DNA of 64,000 nt from Nicoletella semolina (GCF_004345745.1 NZ_SLXJ01000003.1:103507-167506), one strand, 5' to 3'; counted from the first letter of the stretch, positions 21,826 through 34,329 are shown. A program made the numbers and translations. Notes: generated from the sequence alone by a model not told the origin.

Positions 21826-22461
21826 ATGATGAATAGATTGTTGAAGGTGCTTTTATTTGGAATCACGTTATTTTTAGTAGGTTGTCAATCTGTGCTTGAC
21901 GCACCTAGCGAAGCAATTGCACCGACAACCCAAATCCCGCACAGCGATACAAAATGGCAAAATCATTTAGAAAAGCTCAAACAGATTAAAACGTATTCTG
22001 TAAAAGGTCAATTTGGCTATCTCTCTGAACAAGAACGCTTTTCGTCTCATTTTGATTGGCAGTATCATTCTGCTACTGATTTTTCATTAATACTTTCTTC
22101 AAACCTATCGACTAAATCGCTAGCATTACATCGTACAACAGCAGGTATCACAGTATCTGATAACGAAGGTCGTCATCGCACAGAAGCTGATGTCAATGCT
22201 CTAATGGAGGAGGTGATAGGCGTTTCATTTCCTATCGATCAATTTGCTTACTGGGTTAAAGGGCAACCTGAGCTGCACCTAGGTTACGTTGTCAATGAAA
22301 AACGCCAACTCACAACCTTTAGTTATCCACTTAAAAATTCGGTATGGAAAGTGAATTTTGTGGAATACCACGAAAATCGTCAGCCAAATTTACCTAAATT
22401 GATTGTGCTAACTACGGGTTCACAATCGTTAAAAATTCGTCTTGATCATTGGGTGTACTAA
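21826..22461 (+). CDS. lolB: Outer-membrane lipoprotein insertion factor LolB
   Basis: 211 aa with a lipoprotein signal ([20 protein letters not shown]; lipobox Cys20) and the LolB fold region ([22 protein letters not shown]). LolB accepts lipoproteins from LolA and inserts them into the outer membrane. GAGGGA precedes the ATG; the start could equally be the second Met. The stop overlaps the ispE ATG (TAATG). lolB-ispE-prs is a conserved order in gammaproteobacteria, which strengthens the call. Confidence 0.93.
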   Translation: MMNRLLKVLLFGITLFLVGCQSVLDAPSEAIAPTTQIPHSDTKWQNHLEKLKQIKTYSVKGQFGYLSEQERFSSHFDWQYHSATDFSLILSSNLSTKSLALHRTTAGITVSDNEGRHRTEADVNALMEEVIGVSFPIDQFAYWVKGQPELHLGYVVNEKRQLTTFSYPLKNSVWKVNFVEYHENRQPNLPKLIVLTTGSQSLKIRLDHWVY

Positions 22462-23327
22462 TGCAAAATCTCACACTACCAAGCCCTGCCAAGCTAAATC
22501 TATTTTTATACATTAATGGAAAGCGATCCGATGGCTATCACGAGTTACAAACTTTATTTCAATTTTTAGATTTTGGCGATGAAATTTACCTTGAAGCAAC
22601 GTCATATAAAGAACATTCCACTGGAACAATCAAGTTGCTGAATAATTTGCCAAATGTTGCCCCTGAAAATAATTTAGTTTATCGAGCTGCAAAATTATTA
22701 CAAATGCAGACCGCTTGTAAGCAAGGAGCAAATATTGGCATAGTAAAACGTTTACCATTAGGGGGGGGCGTTGGCGGCGGTTCATCAAATGCAGCAACAG
22801 TTTTAATCGGCTTAAATCAGCTATGGAACACCCAACTTTCGCTCGATGAATTGGCAATATTGGGCTTGCAATTAGGGGCTGACGTACCGATTTTTGTCAA
22901 AGGGGTAGCGGCATTTGCCGAAGGTGTTGGAGAAAAATTAACACCTTGTACACCTGCTGAAAAATGGTATCTCGTTTTAAAACCGAATGTCTCTATTTCA
23001 ACACCACTTATCTTTCAACACCCCAATTTACCTCGTGATACTCCTAAATGCACACTGAATGAGCTATTGCAAAGCAAATGGGAAAACGATTGCGAAAAAG
23101 TTGTGCGGGATCACTATTCAGAGGTTGATGATCTGCTCAATTGGTTGGTAGAATACGCACCAGCTCGGCTAACAGGCACTGGTGCTTGCGTATTTGCCGA
23201 ATTTAATACTAAAGAGGAAGCATATTCTGTGCTGGCTAAAAAAACATTCGATATTGATGGGTTTGTCGCACAAGGTAAAAATGTCTCGCCTTTACACCAA
23301 AGATTGCACTTAATTTCCCCAACTTAA
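22461..23327 (+). CDS. ispE: 4-diphosphocytidyl-2-C-methyl-D-erythritol kinase
   Basis: 288 aa GHMP kinase. N-terminal [12 protein letters not shown] holds the catalytic Lys; the ATP loop [14 protein letters not shown] lies about residues 98-111; [14 protein letters not shown] is near the C-terminus. It phosphorylates CDP-methylerythritol in the MEP isoprenoid pathway. I chose ATG 22461, overlapping the lolB stop, over an upstream in-frame TTG at 22449. The Gly codons of the ATP loop include a run of eight G (22761-22768). Confidence 0.96.
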   Translation: MQNLTLPSPAKLNLFLYINGKRSDGYHELQTLFQFLDFGDEIYLEATSYKEHSTGTIKLLNNLPNVAPENNLVYRAAKLLQMQTACKQGANIGIVKRLPLGGGVGGGSSNAATVLIGLNQLWNTQLSLDELAILGLQLGADVPIFVKGVAAFAEGVGEKLTPCTPAEKWYLVLKPNVSISTPLIFQHPNLPRDTPKCTLNELLQSKWENDCEKVVRDHYSEVDDLLNWLVEYAPARLTGTGACVFAEFNTKEEAYSVLAKKTFDIDGFVAQGKNVSPLHQRLHLISPT

Positions 23328-23344
23328 CCTAGAGGTTTGCTACT

Positions 23345-24295
23345 ATGCCTGATATTAAACTTTTCACTGGAAATGCTACGCCAGAACTTGCTAAACGAAT
23401 TGCTGAACGTCTTTATACCTCCCTTGGTGATGCAACAGTAGGGCGTTTCAGTGATGGTGAAATTCAAGTACAAATTAACGAAAATGTTCGTGGTGGAGAC
23501 ATTTTCATTGTGCAATCAACTTGTGCACCAACAAATGATAACCTCATGGAATTAATCGTCATGGTTGATGCACTACGTCGTGCTTCTGCAGGACGAATTA
23601 CTGCAGTTATTCCTTATTTTGGTTATGCTCGCCAAGATCGCCGTGTTCGCTCAGCTCGTGTACCCATTACTGCTAAAGTAGTTGCAGACTTTCTTTCAAG
23701 TGTCGGCGTCGATCGTGTTTTAACTTGCGATCTTCACGCTGAACAAATTCAAGGTTTCTTTGATGTGCCTGTAGATAACGTATTTGGCTCACCTGTATTG
23801 CTTGATGATATTTTGAAAAAAACAGACTTAGTTAATCCGATTGTCGTTTCGCCTGATATTGGCGGCGTGGTGCGAGCAAGAGCGGTGGCAAAATTATTAA
23901 ATGATGCAGATATGGCAATTATTGATAAACGCCGTCCAAAAGCGAATGTCTCACAAGTAATGCACATTATTGGCGATGTTGCTGATCGTGATTGTATCTT
24001 AGTCGATGATATGATTGACACAGGCGGCACATTGGTGAAAGCCGCAGAAGCTCTAAAAGAACGAGGAGCTCGTCGAGTATTTGCCTATGCAACTCACGCA
24101 GTATTCTCTGGTTCAGCGGCAAAAAATTTGGCTAATCAAGCACTTGATGAGGTTGTGATTACTGATACCATTCCTTTATCAGACGAAATTAAAGCATTAA
24201 ATAAAGTCCGAGTTTTAACACTTTCTGGTATGCTTGCTGAGGCTATTCGCCGAATTAGTAATGAAGAGTCAATTTCTGCAATGTTTAGCCATTAA
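23345..24295 (+). CDS. prs: Ribose-phosphate pyrophosphokinase (PRPP synthase)
   Basis: 316 aa, typical length. It has [19 protein letters not shown] at the N-terminus, [18 protein letters not shown] (flexible loop), [17 protein letters not shown] and the PRPP-binding [21 protein letters not shown]. It makes PRPP from ribose-5-phosphate and ATP for nucleotide, His and Trp synthesis. AGAGGT lies just before the ATG. It is followed by an intrinsic terminator. Confidence 0.98.
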   Translation: MPDIKLFTGNATPELAKRIAERLYTSLGDATVGRFSDGEIQVQINENVRGGDIFIVQSTCAPTNDNLMELIVMVDALRRASAGRITAVIPYFGYARQDRRVRSARVPITAKVVADFLSSVGVDRVLTCDLHAEQIQGFFDVPVDNVFGSPVLLDDILKKTDLVNPIVVSPDIGGVVRARAVAKLLNDADMAIIDKRRPKANVSQVMHIIGDVADRDCILVDDMIDTGGTLVKAAEALKERGARRVFAYATHAVFSGSAAKNLANQALDEVVITDTIPLSDEIKALNKVRVLTLSGMLAEAIRRISNEESISAMFSH

Positions 24296-24305
24296 CTCTA
24301 TTCCT

Positions 24306-24330
24306 AGCCCGATCTGATCGGGCTTTATTT
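24306..24330 (+). terminator. Rho-independent terminator after prs
   Basis: AGCCCGA (24306-24312), loop TCTGA, TCGGGCT (24318-24324), then TTATTT. GC-rich stem 10 nt after the prs stop. Confidence 0.85.
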
Positions 24331-24362
24331 CAAGCGGTCTTTTTCTCACTGATTATTGCATT

Positions 24363-25373
24363 ATGTATTCTATCATTCGCCACGCACTATTCTCACTTGA
24401 GGCTGAAAATGCTCATCAGCTCTCCATTCAAGCACTTAAATTGCTTGGAAAACTGCCGATTTCTCTTGGGAATCTCACTGATAATCCTGTTGAAGTAATG
24501 GGACTCTGTTTTAAAAACCCAATTGGACTGGCGGCTGGAGCAGATAAAAATGGCGAAGCCATTGACGGTTTTGCTAAATTAGGCTTTGGTTTTATTGAGG
24601 TTGGTACAGTAACACCTGTTGCTCAAGCAGGAAACCCTCGCCCTCGCCAGTTTCGCTTGCCTGAGGTGCAAGGAATTATTAATCGCAATGGGTTTAATAA
24701 TTTAGGCGTGGATAACCTTATTAACAACGTCAAAAATGCTCAATATAAAGGCATTTTAGGGATTAATATTGGTAAGAATGCAACCACTTCAATTGAAAAT
24801 AGCATTGAAGATTATCTCACTTGTTTGCGTAAAGTCTACCCATATGCCAGCTATGTAGCAGTGAATATCTCCTCTCCGAACACGCAAAATCTGCGTATGT
24901 TACAATATGGTGAAGCATTGGACGAATTACTACGAACCTTGAAAGCTGAGCAAACTTCGCTCTCACAAAAATTCGGATATTATCGACCGCTAGTACTAAA
25001 AATTGCCCCAGACTTAACCCAGTCAGAAATTGTAGAGATTGCCGATAGCCTCATTCGTCATCAAATTGATGGTGTAATTGCAGGTAACACTACTTTATCA
25101 CGACAATCTGTTGTAGGATTACCTAATGCTCAACAACAAGGGGGATTGAGTGGAGAGCCGCTTAATAGCTTAAGTACGCAATTAATTTTACAACTTGCTC
25201 AAGAGTTACAAGGGAGAGTACCGATTATTGGCAGTGGCGGCATACATTCTGCTGCTTCAGGGCAAGAAAAAATTGATGTAGGAGCAAGCTTATTACAAGT
25301 ATATTCCGCAATGATATATCAAGGACCTAAGCTCATTAAAACATTAGTCAATCAAATCAAAATATCACAATAA
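24363..25373 (+). CDS. pyrD: Dihydroorotate dehydrogenase (quinone), class 2
   Basis: 336 aa. The N-terminal amphipathic membrane-association helices (MYSIIRHALFSLEAENAHQL) mark the quinone-linked class 2 enzyme. FMN/orotate motifs include NPIGLAAGADKNGE, IINRNGFNNLG, and YVAVNISSPNTQNLR with the catalytic-base Ser. It oxidises dihydroorotate in pyrimidine synthesis at the inner membrane. It begins 33 bp after the prs terminator; no clear promoter of its own is evident, and no strong RBS. Confidence 0.97.
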   Translation: MYSIIRHALFSLEAENAHQLSIQALKLLGKLPISLGNLTDNPVEVMGLCFKNPIGLAAGADKNGEAIDGFAKLGFGFIEVGTVTPVAQAGNPRPRQFRLPEVQGIINRNGFNNLGVDNLINNVKNAQYKGILGINIGKNATTSIENSIEDYLTCLRKVYPYASYVAVNISSPNTQNLRMLQYGEALDELLRTLKAEQTSLSQKFGYYRPLVLKIAPDLTQSEIVEIADSLIRHQIDGVIAGNTTLSRQSVVGLPNAQQQGGLSGEPLNSLSTQLILQLAQELQGRVPIIGSGGIHSAASGQEKIDVGASLLQVYSAMIYQGPKLIKTLVNQIKISQ

Positions 25374-25399
25374 ATTTAACCTTTTAAGGCAGAAATAAG

Positions 25400-26461
25400 A
25401 TGTTTGAACTGTTTCAAAATTGGTACAAAACTCGTTTTAGTGATCCGCAAATTATTACTCTACTTGCTATTCTACTGATTGGCTTTAGTACAATTTATTT
25501 CTTTAGTGATTTGCTAATGCCACTTCTAGTTGCTATTGTCTTGGCCTATTTACTAGAATGGCCAATTAGATTTCTGACGCACAAACTAAATTTTCCTCGC
25601 AGATTGAGCGTTATTCTCGTATTTGGCGGATCAATCTCTATTTCAATTTTTCTATTTATTGTGCTATTCCCAAGCCTGTGGAACCAAGCTGCTACCTTTA
25701 TCAAAGACTTACCTTCTATGTTTAATTTGCTTAATGCATGGCTACAAGCCTTGCCAGAGCATTACCCAGAGCTGATCGATTATGCGATGTTAGACTCACT
25801 ACTTAACTCACTTAAAATACATATCATCGGTTTAGGCGACTCGCTTCTCGCCTTTTCCCTCAATTCTCTGATCAGCCTTGTTGGGTTAGGTATTTACGCA
25901 TTTTTAGTTCCGCTAATGGTCTTCTTCTTACTAAAAGACAAGACACTTTTTTTACGTTCTGCGGTGAAATTTATGCCTCATAACCGAATACTAGCAACAC
26001 GAGTTTGGTTTGAAATGCAGCTACAAATTGCCAATTATATTCGAGGTAAATTTCTCGAAATTTTGCTCGTTGGCATATCAACTTACATTATTTTCTTATT
26101 TTTTGATTTACACTACCCATTACTACTTTCTGTTGCAGTAGGCTTATCAGTGCTTGTACCTTATATTGGAGCGGTTATTGTTGCAATTCCTGTTGTACTC
26201 GTTGCCCTATTCCAATTTGGCTTATCGCCTGATTTTTACTATGTTTTGCTGACATTTATTATCAGCCAGTTAATTGACGGCAATATTATCGTACCATTCC
26301 TCTTTTCAGAAGCCGTCAATCTACACCCATTAACCATTATTGTTGCAGTTATTATTTTTGGTGGACTATGGGGATTTTGGGGCGTATTTTTCGCAATTCC
26401 ATTAGCAACCCTTGTTAAAGCCGTCTGTAACGCTATTCCAGCTTATGATGATGAGGAGTAG
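25400..26461 (+). CDS. perM: PerM/AI-2E family (UPF0118) membrane protein
   Basis: 353 aa polytopic membrane protein with about 7-8 hydrophobic segments; conserved features are the N-terminal [20 protein letters not shown] and the C-terminal [15 protein letters not shown] and [22 protein letters not shown] blocks characteristic of the AI-2E transporter family. The H. influenzae homologue is annotated perM. Transport substrate is not determined; the family includes TqsA. It follows pyrD by 26 bp. Confidence 0.8.
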   Translation: MFELFQNWYKTRFSDPQIITLLAILLIGFSTIYFFSDLLMPLLVAIVLAYLLEWPIRFLTHKLNFPRRLSVILVFGGSISISIFLFIVLFPSLWNQAATFIKDLPSMFNLLNAWLQALPEHYPELIDYAMLDSLLNSLKIHIIGLGDSLLAFSLNSLISLVGLGIYAFLVPLMVFFLLKDKTLFLRSAVKFMPHNRILATRVWFEMQLQIANYIRGKFLEILLVGISTYIIFLFFDLHYPLLLSVAVGLSVLVPYIGAVIVAIPVVLVALFQFGLSPDFYYVLLTFIISQLIDGNIIVPFLFSEAVNLHPLTIIVAVIIFGGLWGFWGVFFAIPLATLVKAVCNAIPAYDDEE

Positions 26462-26490
26462 GTAAGAGTTGAGTGTAGAATAGAAAAATC

Positions 26491-26536
26491 TTCCTCTCCA
26501 TCACGAAATGGTTAAAATTAAATAGACAGAGAGGAA
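26491..26536 (-). terminator. Probable leuB terminator
   Basis: TTCCTCTC (26491-26498) pairs with GAGAGGAA (26529-26536); on the minus strand the distal arm is followed by GATTTTTC. An inner CCAT/ATGG pair may form. Long loop, moderate support. Confidence 0.4.
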
Positions 26537-26546
26537 AAAAACAAAC

Positions 26547-27638
<1,092 letters not shown>

Positions 27639-27777
27639 TTATTATTAGAAAAATGTTTAGAATTGATAATATGAGCTATTTTGCCACGAAATAGCGAATA
27701 TTGGCTAGGTTTTATTGCAGTATAGGTTCAAGCAGGCATTCCGTGATTTTTTTGCTATAGGTTTTGGAGATCTTTTA

Positions 27778-28008
27778 ATGAAATTGACCGCTTATAAATG
27801 GGGCATTATTTTATTTAGTCTTTTTATGTTAGTCAGCTGCGGTACGATTGAAAGCATTATTGAAAATGATCTCACCCCTTATGCAGGTGTGAGTAATGAT
27901 TTGCAAGCAATTGAAAATGGTGGTGTAGTTGGCGTATTAGCGGTGATCGATTTACCTCTCAGTTTTATATTCGATACCCTTATGCTTCCTGCAACACTCA
28001 CTCGTTAA
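27778..28008 (+). CDS. Small YceK/YidQ-like lipoprotein
   Basis: 76 aa from ATG 27778 behind GGAGATCTTTTA. N-terminal lipoprotein signal MKLTAYKWGIILFSLFMLVSC with lipobox Cys21, then PYAGVSNDLQAIE and a second hydrophobic stretch VIDLPLSFIFDTLMLPATL at the C-terminus. This resembles the DUF1375 YceK/YidQ family of small predicted lipoproteins. Function unknown. An in-frame extension upstream to 27715 lacks an RBS and would bury the signal peptide. It ends 4 bp from convergent ubiG. Confidence 0.75.
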   Translation: MKLTAYKWGIILFSLFMLVSCGTIESIIENDLTPYAGVSNDLQAIENGGVVGVLAVIDLPLSFIFDTLMLPATLTR

Positions 28009-28012
28009 GGCT

Positions 28013-28735
28013 TTATTGATTTTCATTTAATAGTGCCACAATATAATTGCAGCTCACGTCGTGGTTAAGCCAGAATTTTTCGCTTATTGGATTAAAATGG
28101 TAGCCGACCATCTCCTGACACCGTAATGAAGCTTGGTCACACCACCTTAATAATTCAGCGGGTTTAATAAATTTTTCAAATTGGTGCGTGCCCTTAGGCA
28201 ATACCTTAAGCACATATTCCGCCCCCAATATGACTAACAAATAGGCTTTCAGCGTGCGATTAATCGTGGAAATAAATAAGATACCATCGGGTTTGAGTAG
28301 GGCTTGACAACTTTGGATAATTGATAATGGATTGGGAACGTGTTCTAACATTTCCATACAAGTAATAACATCAAATTTTTTCGCATTCTGTGCAAGTTGA
28401 GTTTCAAGAAATGCTTCTACTGTTGTTTGCTGATAATCAATGGAAACCCCACTTTGTATAGCGTGATGACGAGCAACTTCAAGCGGTTCAGTTGTCATAT
28501 CTAGTCCTGTTACCTCTGCCCCAAGTTTTGCCATCGCTTCACTTAAAATACCGCCCCCACACCCAACATCAAGCACTTTTTTACCAAAAAGCCCCCTACT
28601 TTTCTCATTAATATATGTTACACGATAGGGGTTTAGTAGGTGAATAGGTTTAAAATCCCCCTCTAAATCCCACCAATTTTTTGCCATTTTTTCAAATTTT
28701 CTAATTTCTTGCGGATCAACATTTGGGAGTATCAT
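28013..28735 (-). CDS. ubiG: UbiG, bifunctional ubiquinone O-methyltransferase
   Basis: 240 aa from ATG 28735, chosen for AAGGTAA upstream; another ATG lies at 28759. SAM-binding motif I is [20 protein letters not shown], with the family-specific [19 protein letters not shown] at the N-terminus and [11 protein letters not shown]. UbiG catalyses both O-methylations in ubiquinone synthesis. With menE here, the genome seems to make both quinones, although demethylmenaquinone/ubiquinone partition cannot be read from this window. Confidence 0.95.
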   Translation of the reverse strand: MILPNVDPQEIRKFEKMAKNWWDLEGDFKPIHLLNPYRVTYINEKSRGLFGKKVLDVGCGGGILSEAMAKLGAEVTGLDMTTEPLEVARHHAIQSGVSIDYQQTTVEAFLETQLAQNAKKFDVITCMEMLEHVPNPLSIIQSCQALLKPDGILFISTINRTLKAYLLVILGAEYVLKVLPKGTHQFEKFIKPAELLRWCDQASLRCQEMVGYHFNPISEKFWLNHDVSCNYIVALLNENQ

Positions 28736-28999
28736 AATGTTACCTTGTTTAAAACACACCTGAACGAAAGACGGAGAATTCTACCTTAATCTTTACTTAA
28801 AAAATGCTAAGTGGTCATATTTTTGAAATATTTTGTAAAATTATCATCAAAATTAACTTAAATCTAATAAAATCGATCAAAAAATAGACAATCAATCTCA
28901 ATTTTTCTAATTTTAAAGATAAATTTTTCTAATTTATCTTTTCAAGTATAAATTTGCTTGCTAGACTTCTAACGCCTAAAGCAAATAACAACAATTTGA

Positions 29000-30364
<1,365 letters not shown>

Positions 30365-30388
30365 ACCTTTTTCATTAAAATAATAAAA

Positions 30389-30435
30389 CTAGCGGTCAGA
30401 ATCTTTGCAAAAAATGCAGATATTTTGACCGCTAG
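30389..30435. terminator. Bidirectional terminator between gdhA and gntK built from uptake-signal-like arms
   Basis: CTAGCGGTCA (30389-30398) and TGACCGCTAG (30426-30435) are perfect 10-bp complements around a 27-nt loop containing CTTTGCAAAAAATG. The arms resemble a degenerate Apl-type uptake signal (AAGCGGTCA) in inverted orientation. It lies between convergent genes. Confidence 0.6.
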
Positions 30436-30455
30436 ATTGTATCAATTTGTTACAC

Positions 30456-31037
30456 TTAAATGTACTTTTTAGCTAGATTCAGGCTGTTTATTCCGTTTAC
30501 AGCGACTTTTTTGTAAGCCTTAGTGTCATCAGTCTGTAATTTAGTTGCCTCAATACACTTTTTGACAATCTCTTCAAACTCGCCACTGATGTCCACAAAC
30601 GTAACATCATCCTCTTCAGACAAAGGGATTTCCAATGTATCAAATTGGCTTTTTAACATTTGTTCTTTCATATAATGCCCTTTTCGCTGTCGCATTCGCT
30701 CAAGAACAAGTGAATATTCACCATGTAAAAAAATAAACGCAATGTTCTGATTACCCTCACGGATTAAATCACGGTATTTTTTCTTCAATGCCGAGCAAAT
30801 AATAATTCCCACTTCATTTTTTGTTTCAAGACTAAATGCGGCATCACGAATACGTTCTAGCCAAGGAAGACGATCTGTATCATTGAGCGGTTGTCCTTCT
30901 TCCATTTTTATGATGTTAGTTTTAGGGTGTAGATCATCACCATCAATAAGTTTAATTCCTAATTGGCGTGACATTTCTATGCCAACCTTAGTTTTTCCTG
31001 TACTCGATACGCCCATTAAAATAAATATTTTTGCCAT
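30456..31037 (-). CDS. gntK: Gluconate kinase
   Basis: 193 aa. Walker A GVSSTGKTK at residues 9-17, then DGDDLHPKTNIIKMEEGQPLNDTDRLPWL, the gluconokinase signature, and CSALKKKYRDLIR. It phosphorylates gluconate to 6-phosphogluconate. The C-terminal 25 or so residues (after KCIEATKL) extend beyond the usual ~175 aa and are not obviously conserved. It is divergent from the GntP permease across 185 bp, a logical uptake-plus-kinase pair; no GntR-type regulator or edd/eda gene is adjacent. Confidence 0.92.
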   Translation of the reverse strand: MAKIFILMGVSSTGKTKVGIEMSRQLGIKLIDGDDLHPKTNIIKMEEGQPLNDTDRLPWLERIRDAAFSLETKNEVGIIICSALKKKYRDLIREGNQNIAFIFLHGEYSLVLERMRQRKGHYMKEQMLKSQFDTLEIPLSEEDDVTFVDISGEFEEIVKKCIEATKLQTDDTKAYKKVAVNGINSLNLAKKYI

Positions 31038-31122
31038 TCTGTTATTCCTTCACATTTTAATTTTTGCCACCATTTTTATTTTAACAATAATAAAGCAGAG
31101 AGGTTGAATATTTTAAAAAATA

Positions 31123-31138
31123 TGTGAAGTAGATCCCA
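31123..31138. promoter_or_regulatory. CRP-like site between gntK and gntP
   Basis: TGTGA-AGTAGA-TCCCA matches TGTGA-N6-TCACA at 9 of 10 positions and is flanked by A/T on both sides. Placed between divergent gluconate genes, where catabolite control would make sense. Confidence 0.4.
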
Positions 31139-31222
31139 AATTTAATATTTAGTACTTTACTTCTGGTCATAATCAGATAGCTTGTCAATGACCCTTCTCG
31201 AAGAGGAAAAGAGAAAGAAAAT

Positions 31223-32572
31223 ATGTTGATCTTCATTTTAATTTTATCTATTGCCATCTTACTATTACTCATTATGAAATTTAAGATGCACGCATTTATC
31301 GCTTTGGTTTTGGTGAGCCTATTCACCGCATTAGCCACAGGTATTCCTGTAAACAAAATCCTACCGACTCTTCTAAGCGGGTTTGGTAATACATTAGCAG
31401 CAGTCGCCTTGCTAGTTGGATTTGGGGCGATGATTGGTCGTTTACTAGAAATTACAGGCGGTGCAAAAGTACTTGCAGATACACTCATTAATAAATTTGG
31501 TGAACAAAAAGCCCCTTTTGCATTAGGAGTAGCCTCTTTTCTATTTGGTTTTCCTATTTTCTTTGACGCTGGGCTTGTTGTGATGTTGCCAATTATTTTT
31601 AGCGTAGCAAAACAATTCGGTGGCTCATTATTTCGTTATGCTTTTCCTGCAGCAGGTGCATTTGCCGTTACCCACGCATTTTTACCTCCTCACCCTGGTC
31701 CTGTTGCTGCTGGCGATTTGCTTGGTGCAAATATTGGCTTACTGACACTCATTGGTTTTATTTTGGCGATACCTACATGGTATTTTGCCACTTATTTGTA
31801 TGGTATTTTTTTGGGGAAGAAATTTCATTTACCCCTACCAAAAGCTTTTTTAAATGCCTCCCCTATCCACGAGACTGCAATCATTAATCCGCCAAGTTTT
31901 AGGCGAGTATTGCTTATCTTACTTTTGCCACTTTGTTTAATTATGCTTGACACGGTACTTAATACTCTCTCTGTTGTAAAAGTTATTGATGGGGCTGCTT
32001 TGTGGGTTGAGAGTTTAAGACTGATAGGGAAAACGCCTATTGCTTTACTGATTTCTTTACTTGTTACGATTCTTTTATTAAAGGAACAACATAGCGTGGA
32101 ACAAATAGAAAAAATTTGCGATAACGCTTTAGGATCAATTTGTTCAATTGTATTAGTAACTGGGGCAGGCGGAATGTTTGGTGGTGTTTTACGAGCGAGC
32201 GGTATTGGTGAGGTAATGGCAACAATGCTATCTGATACAGGAATGCCAATTATTGTTGCAGGATTTCTCATTTCAACCGCATTGCGTATTGCCCAAGGAT
32301 CCGCCACTGTTGCGATCACTACAACTTCGGCATTGATTGCACCTGTTATTTCTAGCACAACTGGCTTAAGTCAATTTGATCTCTGCTTTATTGTCATTTC
32401 AATTGCCTCAGGAGCAACCGTGCTTTCTCACGTTAACGACAGTGGATTTTGGCTGGTTAGCCGTTTTCTAGAAATTGACACAAAAACAATGCTAAAAACT
32501 TGGACAGTACAAGAAACGCTCATCGGACTCGTCGGGTTTAGCCTAGCACTATTAGGCTCAGTATTACTTTAA
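31223..32572 (+). CDS. gntP: GntP-family gluconate:H+ symporter
   Basis: 449 aa, about 12 hydrophobic segments, typical length. Family motifs: FGAMIGRLLEITGGAKVLAD, PIFFDAGLVVMLPI, FPAAGAFAVTHAFLPPHPGP and QGSATVAITTTSALIAP. Pairing with gntK supports gluconate as substrate, though other GntP members take sugar acids such as D-glycerate or idonate, so specificity is inferred. Confidence 0.88.
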   Translation: MLIFILILSIAILLLLIMKFKMHAFIALVLVSLFTALATGIPVNKILPTLLSGFGNTLAAVALLVGFGAMIGRLLEITGGAKVLADTLINKFGEQKAPFALGVASFLFGFPIFFDAGLVVMLPIIFSVAKQFGGSLFRYAFPAAGAFAVTHAFLPPHPGPVAAGDLLGANIGLLTLIGFILAIPTWYFATYLYGIFLGKKFHLPLPKAFLNASPIHETAIINPPSFRRVLLILLLPLCLIMLDTVLNTLSVVKVIDGAALWVESLRLIGKTPIALLISLLVTILLLKEQHSVEQIEKICDNALGSICSIVLVTGAGGMFGGVLRASGIGEVMATMLSDTGMPIIVAGFLISTALRIAQGSATVAITTTSALIAPVISSTTGLSQFDLCFIVISIASGATVLSHVNDSGFWLVSRFLEIDTKTMLKTWTVQETLIGLVGFSLALLGSVLL

Positions 32573-32644
32573 TAAAAACGGACAGATTATCAAAAATTTT
32601 ATAATACATCTGACCGCTTACTAGTAACATTTGATGCTGAAGTA

Positions 32645-32965
32645 TTATGATTTTTTGTGGCGATTATGTCCAGCCATTTTTTTACGAATCTCACGGCGTT
32701 CCTTTGAGAGATCAGCATTGCGTATCATATAATCATCAATGCGGTTCTCATAATCGTCTCGCATATTGCTTATGATCGCACGAATTTCTTCCACAGACAT
32801 ATTATCAGTAATGTACTGTGTTAGATTGTCAAGTAATAACAATCGTTTTCGGTTATCACGAATTTTACGGTCATTATCCGCAGTCTCACGCAAAAGTTTA
32901 TTTTTTAGACGATATAGATGGACATAATCCAACAGATCTTGAAATGATTGCTTTTTATTTTCCAT
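32645..32965 (-). CDS. tmaR: TmaR (YeeX), PTS Enzyme I polar localiser
   Basis: 106 aa, all-helical. [37 protein letters not shown], the [20 protein letters not shown] block and [16 protein letters not shown] align well with E. coli YeeX/TmaR (109 aa). In E. coli TmaR clusters PTS Enzyme I at cell poles. Function here is by homology. AGAGGAATTC precedes the ATG; it is divergent from sspA. Confidence 0.9.
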   Translation of the reverse strand: MENKKQSFQDLLDYVHLYRLKNKLLRETADNDRKIRDNRKRLLLLDNLTQYITDNMSVEEIRAIISNMRDDYENRIDDYMIRNADLSKERREIRKKMAGHNRHKKS

Positions 32966-33150
32966 AATGAATTCCTCTATTAAGTGGGAAAAGAAAAGTA
33001 AGATAGTAAAAATAGAATGGCAAAATCCTAGACCTTTTAAACGAATTCGTCAAAAGGTTTATCATTGATTTATTCATTGTTCTGTTACCTATGAATGAAA
33101 ATGTGGTAAAATCGGCAAAACTGAAATAATTGATAAATTTGGGGATAGCT

Positions 33151-33792
33151 ATGACAAATGCAAACAGACGTTCCATGCCAACACTTTTTTCGAACAAAAA
33201 TGATATTTATAGCCATCAAGTCCGCATTGTATTGGCGGAAAAAGGTGTAGTATATGAAATTGAAAATATTGAATCTGGTGTAATCTCTGAGGACCTACTT
33301 GAACTTAACCCTAGAGGAACATTGCCTACACTCGTTGATCGTGATTTAGTTATTTCTAATGCTCGCATCATTATAGAATATCTTGATGAACGTTTTCCAC
33401 ACCCGCCACTAATGCCAGTTTACCCAGTTTTAAGAGCGCAATGTCGTTTAAATATGGAACGCATTCAGCAAGACTGGTTTTCTCTTATGGAGAGAGTAGA
33501 AAAAGACCCAACTAGTTCAGAAGCTCAAAAAATATTAAAACAGCTAAAAGAAGAAATATTAGTACTAGGACCAGTATTTGCTGATAGTGATTATTTTCTC
33601 AGTGAAGATTTTAGCTTAGTAGACTGCTACGTTGCACCATTATTATGGAGAATGAGTAATCTTGGCATTGAATTTAAAGGAGCAGGAAGTAAAGCAGTAA
33701 AAGCCTATATGGCTCGGGTATTCAAACGGGATAGTTTTGTACAATCAATAGGCGGCAGCGTGCCAAAATATTTAATGGACGATAAAGAATAA
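33151..33792 (+). CDS. sspA: Stringent starvation protein A
   Basis: 213 aa from ATG 33151 behind TTGGGGATAG; an upstream in-frame TTG at 33130 is rejected. Glutathione-transferase fold without catalytic signature: TLFSNKNDIYSHQVRIVLAEKG, LNPRGTLPTLVDRD, IIEYLDERFPHPPLMPVYP (the PHP surface used in RNA polymerase contacts). In E. coli SspA binds RNA polymerase and acts in starvation and acid responses. The stop overlaps the sspB ATG. Confidence 0.96.
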   Translation: MTNANRRSMPTLFSNKNDIYSHQVRIVLAEKGVVYEIENIESGVISEDLLELNPRGTLPTLVDRDLVISNARIIIEYLDERFPHPPLMPVYPVLRAQCRLNMERIQQDWFSLMERVEKDPTSSEAQKILKQLKEEILVLGPVFADSDYFLSEDFSLVDCYVAPLLWRMSNLGIEFKGAGSKAVKAYMARVFKRDSFVQSIGGSVPKYLMDDKE

Positions 33793-34217
33793 TGAAACCG
33801 TTACGTCCCTATTTGTATTCAGCGTACTATCAATGGATTTTAGATAGTGATTACACACCGTATTTGATAATAAACGCACATTATCCTGATGTAGATGTTC
33901 CACAAGAGTATATCAAAGAGGGTAATATCATCTTAAACATTGCACCTCGATCCATTGGGCAATATATTTTTAATGATGAATTCATTCGCTTTAATGCTCG
34001 TTTTCAAGGCATGTTACGAGATATTTATTTGCCATTGGGAGCCATCAATGCGATTTATGCACAAGAAACAGGCGATGGCATTATTTTTCAAGCAGAAGAT
34101 TATTACAGCGAGGTAGATTATAAAAATCGTAAAGAAAAAATGGATTTAGAGAAATTAGCTACAGAATCCACTAACCAGGCAAAGCCTAAAAGTGGAAAAT
34201 TAAAGTTGGTAAAATAA
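33792..34217 (+). CDS. sspB: ClpXP adaptor SspB
   Basis: 141 aa. The substrate-binding domain starts KPLRPYLYSAYYQWILDSDYTPYL and includes NIAPRSIGQYIFNDEFIRFNARF; a flexible linker leads to the ClpX-docking tail KSGKLKLVK. SspB delivers ssrA-tagged peptides to ClpXP. Cotranscribed with sspA (TAATG overlap) and followed by a strong terminator. Confidence 0.96.
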   Translation: MKPLRPYLYSAYYQWILDSDYTPYLIINAHYPDVDVPQEYIKEGNIILNIAPRSIGQYIFNDEFIRFNARFQGMLRDIYLPLGAINAIYAQETGDGIIFQAEDYYSEVDYKNRKEKMDLEKLATESTNQAKPKSGKLKLVK

Positions 34218-34289
34218 CCATCAATACATCGACTCTATGAGAAAAAATTCATACAGCTTATATCTTTCTCAGATGTAATATTAAAAATT

Positions 34290-34329
34290 TCTCTGTTCTT
34301 TTTGACACAAAAGGAACAGAGATTTTTTT
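34290..34329 (+). terminator. Rho-independent terminator of sspAB
   Basis: TCTCTGTTC (34290-34298) pairs with GAACAGAGA (34314-34322); the stem can extend outward with AAATT/ATTT-type pairs and is followed by a run of seven T. Confidence 0.85.

Noticed and set aside
32955..33197. 80-codon minus-strand frame between tmaR and sspA.
   Set aside because: It overlaps the sspA start and the tmaR upstream region, has no RBS and no family resemblance.
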